This document shows positions 8,518-16,587 of a DNA stretch of 64,000 nt, in pieces. A program made the position numbers and the translations under genes. Source of the DNA: Affinundibacterium seohonense (GTDB lineage: Bacteria > Pseudomonadota > Gammaproteobacteria > Burkholderiales > Burkholderiaceae_D). The notes beneath the pieces are model-generated. The model was not told the DNA's origin. It made no database searches and worked only from the letters and a program-made list of their open reading frames with translations. The first letter of the stretch is position 1. Each line of letters begins with the position of its first letter. The DNA lies in assembly GCF_014284305.1 (NCBI RefSeq), contig NZ_JACOFW010000019.1, positions 1 to 64,000 of the forward strand, written 5' to 3'.

Positions 8518-9864
8518 TTATCGCAAATTCACCAATGTTTGCAATACCTGATCCTGCGTCTTAATCGTTTGTGCGTTTGCTTGATAGACGCGCTGAGCCG
8601 TAATCATATTGACCAATTCGCCTGTCAGGTCGGTATTGGAATCCTCCGTTGCACTTGACGTTAAGACCCCTAAACTTCCCGAACCAGGAGTACCAATTAG
8701 TGCGGTGCCAGATGACGACGTTTCATTCCATTGATTGTCACCTAAAGATTGCAAGCCATTTGGATTTGTAAAATTCGCCATCGCCACTTGCCCCAATACA
8801 GCTGTTCGACCATTGGTATAACTGCCAACAATTGTGCCGTCCTTTGACGTATTGAATTTCGATAATTTTCCTGACGTATAGCCATCTTGCTTAACTGCAT
8901 TCACACTAAATTCGGAGCCGTATTGTGTCGTACCAGTCATGTCATACTTAATAGTGGGCGCTGAAATCGGTGACACAGCACCTGTCGATACTGGAATCTC
9001 AATTGCAATTGCACTTGGATCTGTTGCTGAAAAATTGGTCACCGCACCTATCAGCTTGCCAAATGCATCAAAATTAATTGTACCGACAGCGTTAGTCTGC
9101 GCTGGGGCAGCCTCTGTACCTAAGATCAACTGACCATCAACTGCCGCAAAGATATCCCATTGTGCTGCAGTTGGTGGCACCGTTACTGGAGGCGTGCGGC
9201 CTGTTGGAGAATTATCGACGCGCACAAAAAAAGTTTGAAGCACATGCGAATTACCCAAACTATCAAATACCGACACCGACGTTTGTCTGTTATAAGAATT
9301 CGGTTCCGTCATTGAAAAAGGAATAGGCGTGACACTCGGCGGAGATACCACTGTCCCTGGCGCCAAAAGCCGCGAATCCAAATTCAACTTAGCACTGACA
9401 GTATCCGTTTGTTTCGGCGCGATATCACTCGTATTGATATTTAATGGCACCGCAGCGCCGGTCGACAACGCACCGTTAACATCCGCCCCATAGCCAGTTA
9501 ATTGCGCCCCTTGCGCATTGACGATGAAGCCGTTTTTATCCAGAGAAAACTGACCGTTTCGACTGTAAGTAATCGCGCCATTCGTTGACATACGAAAGAA
9601 TCCAGCCCCGTTAATCGCTAAATCTAGGGGATTATTCGACGAACTAATATTCCCCTGAGTAAAAAGCTGCATCACACTCTGCACTTTCACACCGATACCG
9701 ACACTATTTCCGCCTGCACCACTGAGTGAATTCGCATACACATCCGCAAACTGTGCTTGCGCCATTTTAAAACCGACGGTACTCGCATTTGAAATGTTAT
9801 TCCCGATCACATCCAATTGTTTTGACGTCGCGTTCAAGCCGCTCAACCCTTGCTGAAAACTCAT
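8518..9864 (-). CDS. flgE: Flagellar hook protein FlgE
   Basis: FlgE polymerises into the flexible hook. The 448-residue protein begins MSFQQGLSGLNATSKQLD followed by GNNISNASTVGFK. The centre carries the hook-domain motifs GNSHVLQTFFVRV and LDLAINGAGFF, and the C-terminus has ELVNMITAQRVYQANAQTIK. It is moderately longer than enteric FlgE (402). It lies 121 bp after flgD and 42 bp before flgF. The hook-length control gene fliK is not in this window. Confidence 0.96.
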   Translation of the reverse strand: MSFQQGLSGLNATSKQLDVIGNNISNASTVGFKMAQAQFADVYANSLSGAGGNSVGIGVKVQSVMQLFTQGNISSSNNPLDLAINGAGFFRMSTNGAITYSRNGQFSLDKNGFIVNAQGAQLTGYGADVNGALSTGAAVPLNINTSDIAPKQTDTVSAKLNLDSRLLAPGTVVSPPSVTPIPFSMTEPNSYNRQTSVSVFDSLGNSHVLQTFFVRVDNSPTGRTPPVTVPPTAAQWDIFAAVDGQLILGTEAAPAQTNAVGTINFDAFGKLIGAVTNFSATDPSAIAIEIPVSTGAVSPISAPTIKYDMTGTTQYGSEFSVNAVKQDGYTSGKLSKFNTSKDGTIVGSYTNGRTAVLGQVAMANFTNPNGLQSLGDNQWNETSSSGTALIGTPGSGSLGVLTSSATEDSNTDLTGELVNMITAQRVYQANAQTIKTQDQVLQTLVNLR

Positions 9865-9985
9865 GACATTTCTCCTCTATTTTGCATGTAGCGCACACAC
9901 TTTGGATGCCAACATGACCAATGACCAACAAATTTTTTTCACAACACAACATGAAATCTCAAACTACAACCATCCGACAAACTCA

Positions 9986-10657
9986 TCAAAACACTTGCCT
10001 TACATCCGTCATAGCAACGTCACCCATATTCAAAATACTTAAGGTTGTTCCTTGACTACCAAAGGCCACACTCGAAACCAATCCAAAGGAAAATGGTGCA
10101 ACCTCAATTTTTTTACCGCCCGAAGTTGCCACTACTTCAAAAGAATAATTGCCATTCACAGCATTTGTTCCGGCATCCGTCTTGCCGTCCCACCCCAAAG
10201 AATTGAAGCCACTCGTCAAATAGCCGGGATCAAGCTTTCGCACGACGTTGCCGCTTGCATCTTTCACCAAAACCTCGACCTTGTCCGCGGATTGCGTAAG
10301 ATCGAATCCAAAAACTGACTTACCATCTTTCAATTCCAAAGTACTACCCGGCACCACCACACCATGACCAATCATGCTTGCTGCCTGCAAATTTTGACTT
10401 CCTTGAAAACTGGCAGCGATGGCGTTCATACTGTCGTTTAGTTTGTCAATTCCGGTGACAGTTGATAATTGCGCCAATTGACTAGTCACTTGCGCATTAT
10501 CCAGAGGATTCAAGGGATCTTGATTCTTCATTTGCGTCACGAGCAATGTCATGAAACGATCTTGCGCCTCTTGTGCAACAGATTTTGCGCCTTTATTTCC
10601 GTTCATTGTATTGAGCAAGCTAGGATCAACGGTTTGGGTATTAATCGTACTCATCAT
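9986..10657 (-). CDS. flgD: Hook-assembly scaffold protein FlgD
   Basis: FlgD caps the growing hook and is later replaced by FlgK. The 223-residue product has the N-terminal FlgD motif QDRFMTLLVTQMKNQDPLNP followed by DNAQVTSQLAQLSTVTGIDKLN, then the FlgD Ig-like/tudor region (SADKVEVLVKDASGNVV, LGWDGKTDAG). Two ATGs in tandem at 10657 and 10654 could start it. It is 36 bp downstream of flgC. Confidence 0.96.
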   Translation of the reverse strand: MMSTINTQTVDPSLLNTMNGNKGAKSVAQEAQDRFMTLLVTQMKNQDPLNPLDNAQVTSQLAQLSTVTGIDKLNDSMNAIAASFQGSQNLQAASMIGHGVVVPGSTLELKDGKSVFGFDLTQSADKVEVLVKDASGNVVRKLDPGYLTSGFNSLGWDGKTDAGTNAVNGNYSFEVVATSGGKKIEVAPFSFGLVSSVAFGSQGTTLSILNMGDVAMTDVRQVF

Positions 10658-10693
10658 TTTTTCCTTAAAAATTTAATTGCTGCGCAACGCGGA

Positions 10694-11101
10694 TTAAGAC
10701 TGACCAATCGCCAAGGTTTTCAAGAGCATGGTTTTCGCTGCATTCATGGTTTCGACATTGGTTTGGTATGAGCGCGAAGCAGAAATCATATTCACCATTT
10801 CTTCCACCACATTCACATTCGGCATCGACACATAACCTTTTTCATCAGCCAACGGATGCTTGGGGTCATACATTAATTTTGGTGGATTTGGATCTTCAAC
10901 GACCTGTGTCACTTTGACACCCGTCGTCGCGGGATCCTTCGTTTGTACAGCACTAAATATGACGTGCTTGGCCTTATAAGCCTGTCCATTTGAACTGGTA
11001 ACACTATCCGCATTTGCCAAGTTACTAGACACCACATTGAGCCGCTGCGCTTGCGCGCTCATTGCAGAACCAGATACATCAAAAATAGTAAATAGAGACA
11101 T
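10694..11101 (-). CDS. flgC: Proximal rod protein FlgC
   Basis: A 135-residue rod protein, the usual FlgC length. It carries the N-terminal motif [18 protein letters not shown], the central [20 protein letters not shown] motif that is highly characteristic of FlgC, and a C-terminal coil. It starts only 5 bp after flgB ends. Confidence 0.97.
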   Translation of the reverse strand: MSLFTIFDVSGSAMSAQAQRLNVVSSNLANADSVTSSNGQAYKAKHVIFSAVQTKDPATTGVKVTQVVEDPNPPKLMYDPKHPLADEKGYVSMPNVNVVEEMVNMISASRSYQTNVETMNAAKTMLLKTLAIGQS

Positions 11102-11106
11102 GATGG

Positions 11107-11514
11107 TTACCCTTGAATCGCTGACAATAAGCCTTTGATTTGCATGTTAATTAAAGTTAAGCTAGCTTCATATTTCAATGCATTTTCTGTGAACGCATTG
11201 CGCTCAACATCCATATCTACCGTATTGCCATCGATATTTCCTTGGACTTCTTTACGGTAAGCTGGCGGCAATCCAGCCACCGTCCCAGCTTGGCTAAAAT
11301 GTGCAGCAGCAGTTTTGCTCAAATCTCGCGCCGCACCAGTCTTACCCAAGGCTGCGCTCATCGCCGAACCAAAATCGATATCACGCGCTTTATAGTTTGG
11401 CGTGTCAGCATTGGCAATATTCGATGCTAACAATTGTTGGCGTTGACCACGCACGGACAATGCAAGCTGATGAAAGCGCATATAATCGTCTAGCTTATTC
11501 ACTGTATTCTCCAT
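11107..11514 (-). CDS. flgB: Proximal rod protein FlgB
   Basis: FlgB is the first rod protein above the export gate. From ATG at 11514 the product has 135 residues, with [20 protein letters not shown] near residue 30 and the C-terminal [12 protein letters not shown]. An in-frame GTG six bases earlier is the alternative start; the upstream AGGTGAG serves as ribosome binding site for either. It is the first gene of the flgBCDEFGHIJ operon and is divergent from flgA, with a shared 239-bp control region. Confidence 0.95.
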   Translation of the reverse strand: MENTVNKLDDYMRFHQLALSVRGQRQQLLASNIANADTPNYKARDIDFGSAMSAALGKTGAARDLSKTAAAHFSQAGTVAGLPPAYRKEVQGNIDGNTVDMDVERNAFTENALKYEASLTLINMQIKGLLSAIQG

Positions 11515-11662
11515 TCTCACCTGCTGTCATCACACCAATTACCGCCGCTACATAAGCCAACTATGCAATCAAACTGACGGTTTTCCTTAAGATGCATAAT
11601 AAAACTCCGAAGTCCAGTTTGATCTGCCGATAAAAGACAAAAAAACCCATCTATTCTCCCGA

Positions 11663-11684
11663 TAGGCTTTCGTGCCAAAGCCTA
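11663..11684. repeat. 8-bp inverted repeat between flgB and flgA
   Basis: TAGGCTTT (11663-11670) and AAAGCCTA (11677-11684) form a perfect 8-bp inverted repeat around a 6-base loop. It lies in the divergent flgB/flgA control region, about 70 bp before the flgA start. It has no T-tract on either strand, so an operator or leader hairpin is more likely than a terminator. FlhDC would be the expected regulator, but the enteric FlhDC box is not recognisable. Confidence 0.4.
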
Positions 11685-11753
11685 CAATCACTCTCTAGTA
11701 TTACTGCTCATGAAATCATGCACAGTCCATTACGCGAAATAAGCAGAGAATCT

Positions 11754-12467
11754 ATGAAAAATATCAGTCACATGCGCTTAGTATTAACATGCATCTTTCT
11801 GGGAATGACTGTCTTGCCGGTCGCACATGCACAACTCCCAGTTACTACAATTAAATTAAGTCAAATCACGCAAGAAGCAGAAAAATTCTTGCAACAACAA
11901 ACCCTTAATCTCAACCATCAGATTGAAATTAGTATTAAGCCGATTGATTCACGATTGAGATTACAAGCCTGTGAACAATTAACAAGTTTTCTCCCACCAG
12001 GTGCGAAAGCCTGGGGCAAAGTCACTGTGGGCATTCGTTGCAACAGCCCCAAACCGTGGACGATCTACGTGGCAGCACAGGTAAGAGTGTTTGGCGACTA
12101 CTTTGTCACCAAGAATGCTATTAGTTCTGGACAAATCATCACTGAACAAGACATCGTTAAAGTTCATGGGGAACTTAGCAGTCAAGCTCCAGGCGTCGTT
12201 ATGCAAACACAAGCGGCGGTTGGAAAAACCATGTTGGCCAGCGTTCCCGCCGGTGTCAGTGTCAGACTGGATATGTTCAAATCCTTGCCAGTGATTCAAC
12301 AAGGTCAGAACATTAAAGTCATTAGTCAAGGCGTTGGATTTCGCGTCTCAAATGATGCTATCGCTGTAAATAGTGCAAACGAAGGGCAAATTGCGAGAGC
12401 AAAGACGACAGCTGGACTACTCATTAGTGGAATTGCCCGCACCGGGGGAATTATCGAAGTGCAGTAA
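11754..12467 (+). CDS. flgA: P-ring assembly chaperone FlgA
   Basis: FlgA is a periplasmic chaperone for FlgI polymerisation. From the ATG at 11754 the product has 237 residues with a signal peptide (MKNISHMRLVLTC..., cleavage near VAHA). The SAF domain covers about residues 110-235 (TKNAISSGQIITEQDI, VSVRLDMFKSLPVI, GQNIKVISQGVGFRV). An upstream in-frame ATG at 11718 would place charged residues before the signal peptide, so it is disfavoured. It is divergent from flgB and 54 bp before the flgM promoter. Confidence 0.93.
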   Translation: MKNISHMRLVLTCIFLGMTVLPVAHAQLPVTTIKLSQITQEAEKFLQQQTLNLNHQIEISIKPIDSRLRLQACEQLTSFLPPGAKAWGKVTVGIRCNSPKPWTIYVAAQVRVFGDYFVTKNAISSGQIITEQDIVKVHGELSSQAPGVVMQTQAAVGKTMLASVPAGVSVRLDMFKSLPVIQQGQNIKVISQGVGFRVSNDAIAVNSANEGQIARAKTTAGLLISGIARTGGIIEVQ

Positions 12468-12521
12468 ACACCATACAAAAAGCTATTTAAACAATCGATC
12501 AGAGAATTATTTAAATAAGGT

Positions 12522-12548
12522 TAAAGTTTAAAAATAGCGAGCCGTTAT
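12522..12548 (+). promoter_or_regulatory. Sigma-28 (FliA) promoter of flgM-flgN
   Basis: TAAAGTTT (12522-12529), 11 bases, then GCCGTTAT (12541-12548). The first octamer matches the FliA consensus perfectly and the second keeps GCCG with one mismatch (T for A) and the spacing exact. It lies 44 bp before the GTG start of flgM, giving the autoregulatory late-class control of the anti-sigma factor. Confidence 0.85.
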
Positions 12549-12591
12549 AATGGTTGTAGATGTATGTAAATCCAACCTCAGAGGTAACATC

Positions 12592-12909
12592 GTGAAAATT
12601 AATGACTCCTTAAACTCAACCCAAGGACTACCAAGTAGTCCGGCAACACCAAGGGCTGACAAAGCTGGGGATAATAGTGCGAAGGTGACGACAACACCGT
12701 CAATTAATGTACAAATCTCCCCTATGTCTGTGCAGTTACAAACGATGCAACGCACGCAATCAAGCGGCGCCGTTTTTGAAGCAAAAAAAGTGGAAGAAAT
12801 TAAATTAGCCATAGCTGAAGGCCGCTTTCAAGTCGATGCTGAGAAAGTGGCAGATGGCTTATTAGAAACCGTTAAAGATTTACTCAACGCCAGAAGACAA
12901 CCGACATGA
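12592..12909 (+). CDS. flgM: Anti-sigma-28 factor FlgM
   Basis: FlgM binds FliA until it is exported through the finished hook. The 105-residue product starts with GTG at 12592, seven bases after GAGG. An in-frame ATG at 12550 abuts the sigma-28 -10 box and cannot be on the late transcript. The C-terminal FliA-binding region is clear (EAKKVEEIKLAIAEGRFQVD, then VADGLLETVKDLL), and the N-terminal half is Ser/Pro/Thr-rich and probably disordered. The stop overlaps the start of flgN by four bases. Confidence 0.92.
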   Translation: MKINDSLNSTQGLPSSPATPRADKAGDNSAKVTTTPSINVQISPMSVQLQTMQRTQSSGAVFEAKKVEEIKLAIAEGRFQVDAEKVADGLLETVKDLLNARRQPT

Positions 12910-13400
12910 ACGATTTTTTGACAAATACCGCGCGACTACAGGAAATTATGGATCTAGAGATTCATGCGATGCAATCGTTGATTCAAATCCTGGAACAAGA
13001 GCAATTGGTATTAGTCAATAATGAAGCTGAGAAATTAGAGTCAATTACGCCAATTAAAAGTCAGTTGTTAGCCAAGCTTGTTGAGTTAGAGAAAAACCGC
13101 GCCTCGACTTTATCGCAACTTGGCGTCAATAATGATGCGGCAGGTATACACGGACTATTCAGTGACAGCAGGATCAATAGTCAACTGAAAGAATCATGGC
13201 ATCAGCTCTTAAAAGTCTCAGCTGATGCGCAGGAACAAAACCGGACAAATGGTTTACTCATCAATCGCCAACTCAACAAAAATCAAGCTACCCTCAACGT
13301 TCTCCAATCTGGAAATAGCCATCAAGCAGGTTCCATGTATGGCGCTGACGGCCAATCTAAATTAAAACCAAGTACTGGTCGAGGTATTGTGGCCGGATAA
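12906..13400 (+). CDS. flgN: Flagellar export chaperone FlgN
   Basis: A 164-residue, mostly helical protein with the FlgN-family heptads (LQEIMDLEIHAMQSLIQILE, ALVNN-like acid/hydrophobic helix, then LLINRQLNKNQATLNVLQ). FlgN chaperones FlgK and FlgL to the export gate. Its start overlaps the flgM stop, so translation is coupled. Position directly after flgM supports the call, as FlgN sequences diverge strongly. It converges on motD. Confidence 0.88.
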   Translation: MNDFLTNTARLQEIMDLEIHAMQSLIQILEQEQLVLVNNEAEKLESITPIKSQLLAKLVELEKNRASTLSQLGVNNDAAGIHGLFSDSRINSQLKESWHQLLKVSADAQEQNRTNGLLINRQLNKNQATLNVLQSGNSHQAGSMYGADGQSKLKPSTGRGIVAG

Positions 13401-13475
13401 TTTTTTGGCGATCACAGGTATTTTTCTATACTAAAATAATCATGTAGCATCTAGCTCAAACTTGAGCCAGTACGC

Positions 13476-14258
13476 TCAATTTGATTTAACACCAACCGCA
13501 ACAGGTACATCGACCGGCATTTCTGGCAAAACAGAAAGTATAGTGATGGTCACGCGACGGTTTCTTGCCCGACCTTCAGCCGTCTCGTTAGGGCCAACCG
13601 GAAATTTGGGACCCTGCCCCACCGCCGTGATTCGATTTTCATCGACGCCATTCTCCATAAATAAACGTGCTACCGTACTTGCACGCGTTGCAGACAACTC
13701 CCAATTGGATGGAAAAGTCGAATTTTTAATTGGAAGATTATCGGTAAATCCCTCAACTTGAATGGCATGCGTATCGATTTTCAAAACCTCAGCAATCGCT
13801 TTGAGGGCTTGTATAGAATCGCCATTTAATTTTGCCTCCCCCTGTCCAAACAGTAAGCTAGCATTAATCTCGATGGAAACACCGCGGCTAGTTTGCGTAA
13901 CCCGAACCTTTCCTTCCCGCACCAAAGGTTCGAGCACACTCATGATATCTCGAGCCACATGCGTCATTTTTTCACGCTCCTTTTTGAGTGGCTCGCTATT
14001 TTTTGGTTTGATAATCGGAAAAGTTTCGATGAGCGCCGTTTGTTGCTTTTTCAAATCTGGAATTTCACCACCAGGAACCATCGCAGTCCCAAAGGCGCCA
14101 TTTAAGGCATTAGACAAGACACGATATTTTCCTTCATTCAAAGAGGAGATCGCATACATCACAACAAAAAAGGCAAACAATAGCGTCATGAAGTCGGCAT
14201 AAGAGACTAGCCAACGTTCATGATTATCTGGTTCTTCCTGATATTTTTTGCGTGCCAT
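13476..14258 (-). CDS. motD: Flagellar stator protein MotD (MotB family)
   Basis: A 260-residue MotB-like protein. One transmembrane segment near residues 18-38 carries the proton-binding aspartate in SYADFMTLLFAFFVVMYA. The C-terminal OmpA-like peptidoglycan-binding domain (about 130-250) has VEGFTDNLPI, NWELSATRAS and GRARNRRVTI. It lies 16 bp downstream of motC. This is the Pseudomonas-type MotCD stator, separate from motAB at 29970-31761. The name motB would also be defensible, but the fliA-flhF neighbourhood points to MotD. Confidence 0.88.
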   Translation of the reverse strand: MARKKYQEEPDNHERWLVSYADFMTLLFAFFVVMYAISSLNEGKYRVLSNALNGAFGTAMVPGGEIPDLKKQQTALIETFPIIKPKNSEPLKKEREKMTHVARDIMSVLEPLVREGKVRVTQTSRGVSIEINASLLFGQGEAKLNGDSIQALKAIAEVLKIDTHAIQVEGFTDNLPIKNSTFPSNWELSATRASTVARLFMENGVDENRITAVGQGPKFPVGPNETAEGRARNRRVTITILSVLPEMPVDVPVAVGVKSN

Positions 14259-14274
14259 AAGATCGTAAATCGGA

Positions 14275-15021
14275 CTATGATTTATCTCGGTGATTGGAGA
14301 GGCGCTCTTCTACAATCCTTGGACTATCACCTTGCGCAATACTAAAAAATATATCGGCTAACATTTCTCGCCTAACGACTTCGGTCCCCACAATTTCCTT
14401 GAGTTTGTTCGCGACTGGCAGGAAAAACAGATTTGCCAAACCAACACCATAAATCGTCGCAACAAATGCAACTGCAATGCCGCCACCTAGCTTATTTGGA
14501 TCCGTCAAGTTCTCCATCACATGGATTAAACCTAATACAGCGCCCAAAATACCAATGGTCGGCGAATATCCACCAGCAGCGTCCCAGATTTTAATGGCTT
14601 GTCGTTGTTCCATTTCATAAAAAGAAATATCAACATCTAAGACTTCTTTGATGCGCTCTGGGTCGATCCCGTCAATCACTAGCTTCAGGCCTTTTTCAAT
14701 GAAAGGGTCTTTGGCGGTATTAATATAACGTTCTAAACTTAAAAAGCCTTCGCGCCTGGCAACGACACTCCAAACTAACGCCTCTTGCACGTTTTTACGG
14801 CTTTTGTCTTCCGGCATCATGACGATCCACTTCAGCATTTGGATACCTCGAATGAAGGTCGGCATACGACTTTGCAGTAATACAGCACCTATCGTACTCA
14901 CGACAACAATCACAAATGCAGCGGGCTGCAATAAAGACGAGAGGTGGCCACCTTCAAGGATCTGACCCGAAAGTATACCGACAACAACAAGAACAATTCC
15001 TATTAAGCTAGCCCTGTCCAC
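14275..15021 (-). CDS. motC: Flagellar stator protein MotC (MotA family)
   Basis: A 248-residue MotA/TolQ/ExbB-family proton channel subunit with four predicted membrane segments (N-terminal pair about 5-50; later pair about 145-200 with GGYSPTIGILGAVLGLIHVM and GIAVAFVATIYGVGLANLF). The cytoplasmic loop holds the charged residues of the torque site (SVVARREGFLSLERY). It overlaps the 3' end of fliA by 19 bases and is followed by motD. Confidence 0.9.
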   Translation of the reverse strand: MDRASLIGIVLVVVGILSGQILEGGHLSSLLQPAAFVIVVVSTIGAVLLQSRMPTFIRGIQMLKWIVMMPEDKSRKNVQEALVWSVVARREGFLSLERYINTAKDPFIEKGLKLVIDGIDPERIKEVLDVDISFYEMEQRQAIKIWDAAGGYSPTIGILGAVLGLIHVMENLTDPNKLGGGIAVAFVATIYGVGLANLFFLPVANKLKEIVGTEVVRREMLADIFFSIAQGDSPRIVEERLSNHRDKS

Positions 15022-15737
15022 GCCCGCTCCCTCAAAGATGCACGTAACCTAGCGACAGCCTGGCTATGTAATTGTGATACACGAGATTCCGAAACCCCCA
15101 TCACGGCCCCGATCTCCTTTAAATTTAATTCTTGCTCGTAGTACAAACCCATCAATAACTTTTCGCGTTCAGGCAGACTATTAATGGCGTGCACTACAGC
15201 GTCACGAAAATCTCCATGCAATAGATCTTGTAAGGGATCACCAGAGCGTTCGTCATTGCAAAAATGATCTAAAAAATGCTCTTTAGTATCCGCATCATGA
15301 AAATCTTCGTAATACAGCAATTGATGGCCACCGCTCTCCCCTAGGAGTTCCTGATAGTCAGCCAAAGTTAATTTGAGATGTTTAGCTAATTCGGTCTCCA
15401 TCGGAGGACGACCTAGCTTCTGCTGCATTTCATTCATGGCGTTTTCAATCTTACGCATATTTTGGCGCACGCCACGCGGCAACCAATCACTACTGCGCAG
15501 TTCATCAAGCATGGCACCGCGTATTCTTTGTATTGCGTAGGTTTCAAACTGCGCGCCATGATTGTCTTCATAACGATTAACTGCATCGAGCAAACCGATC
15601 ATCCCGGCCTGCACCAAATCGTCCACTTCAACACTGGGGGGTAATCTAGCTTTCAATTGATAAGCCAAACGCTTCACCAAAGGCGCATGCTCGGTGAGTA
15701 TTGAGTTCTTATCTGACTTGCCACTTGCTGTGTACAT
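15003..15737 (-). CDS. fliA: RNA polymerase sigma factor FliA (sigma-28)
   Basis: FliA directs late flagellar transcription. The 244-residue protein has sigma region 2 (LVKRLAYQLKARLPPSVEVD, DDLVQAGMIGLLDAVNRYED), region 3 and the region 4 helix-turn-helix (NLKEIGAVMGVSESRVSQLH). Length matches enteric FliA (239). It lies 7 bp after flhG. Its predicted targets here include the promoters before flgM and flgK. Confidence 0.97.
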   Translation of the reverse strand: MYTASGKSDKNSILTEHAPLVKRLAYQLKARLPPSVEVDDLVQAGMIGLLDAVNRYEDNHGAQFETYAIQRIRGAMLDELRSSDWLPRGVRQNMRKIENAMNEMQQKLGRPPMETELAKHLKLTLADYQELLGESGGHQLLYYEDFHDADTKEHFLDHFCNDERSGDPLQDLLHGDFRDAVVHAINSLPEREKLLMGLYYEQELNLKEIGAVMGVSESRVSQLHSQAVARLRASLRERAWTGLA

Positions 15738-15744
15738 AGATTAT

Positions 15745-16587
15745 TTAATATTCAAATTGAACGCCTAGTGGTGACATGGCATCAAAACGCAAGCTTTGAC
15801 TGGCACTCGTGACCAGTTTTTCGGCCATACGTACAAACGCATTAGCCGCTTTTGACAAAGGAAACGCATCGATCACGGTTCGTCCCGATTCTGTGGCGCG
15901 AGTCAAATGTACATCAGCTGGAACATACCCGACAAAATTTAATTCTACCGCCAAATAGCGTCGGGCTGTCATTGCTAAATTCGAGAAAACCCTTTGTGCC
16001 TGCTCAGCATCAACGCCAGATACAACAACGCCATAAGTCCGTCTGCCCAGGCGATTATTCAATCGCTTAATAAGTGAATATGCATTCGTAATCGTAGCCG
16101 GATCTGCCGATACTTGTATCAACATTTCACTGTCCTCAAATGAAGAGAGTATGAAGCCACCATCGTCATTTAGCTCACCATCCACCACCACTACATCTGA
16201 ACGATTCACTGCTAAGTCAAAGACTTTCGATAACTCTCGATATCCAGCGGGTGGCAGCCCCAAATCATTCGACAAACCATGCGCGACTTTGGTAATGCAT
16301 AAGCCTGGCGAAACGAGCTTTATCACCGCGTCCATTGTACGCTGTTGTCGTGCTACCTCCAACAATGTCTGATCTGATTTCAAATTTAGCCATGCACTCA
16401 AACTTGATGCACTCGACTTCGCATCGACCATCAGAGTATTTTTTCCTTGTCGTGCAAAACTGGCGGACAAATTAATCAGCATGCCGTTTCGATCCACATC
16501 TGGTAGCGCAGAAAGGAAGGTTAACACCCTTAATTTAGGCAACTCCAGCATACGACGCAAGCCTTCTGCCTGATCATAATTAGCCAA
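15745..16587 (-). CDS. flhG: FlhG/FleN-like flagellar number regulator, degenerate P-loop
   Basis: Position between flhF and fliA, and the MinD/ParA-like layout (DQAEGLRRM start, VVVDGELNDDGGF at about 125, VSADPATITNAYSLIKRLN at about 155, VVSGVDAEQAQRVF at about 185), identify FlhG, which limits flagellar number with FlhF. Family members normally carry the deviant Walker A KGGxGK[TS]. Here the equivalent stretch is LTFLSALPDVDRNGMLINLS, with neither lysine nor the glycine pair, so ATP binding is doubtful. The 280 residues are otherwise full length. It overlaps flhF by 8 bases. Confidence 0.82.
   Translation of the reverse strand: MANYDQAEGLRRMLELPKLRVLTFLSALPDVDRNGMLINLSASFARQGKNTLMVDAKSSASSLSAWLNLKSDQTLLEVARQQRTMDAVIKLVSPGLCITKVAHGLSNDLGLPPAGYRELSKVFDLAVNRSDVVVVDGELNDDGGFILSSFEDSEMLIQVSADPATITNAYSLIKRLNNRLGRRTYGVVVSGVDAEQAQRVFSNLAMTARRYLAVELNFVGYVPADVHLTRATESGRTVIDAFPLSKAANAFVRMAEKLVTSASQSLRFDAMSPLGVQFEY

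Noticed and set aside
11626-11665. GCCGATAA (11626) and CCCGATAG (11658) as sigma-28 -10 boxes for flgA
   Set aside because: Neither has a TAAA box 15 bases upstream; only the -10 halves match.
11655-11700. Sigma-54-like TTGGCACG on the minus strand before flgB
   Set aside because: No GC dinucleotide lies at the required ten-base spacing from GG.
13454-13467. GCTCAA/TTGAGC hairpin between flgN and motD as a terminator
   Set aside because: The stem is only five to six pairs with a tiny loop and no T-run on either strand.
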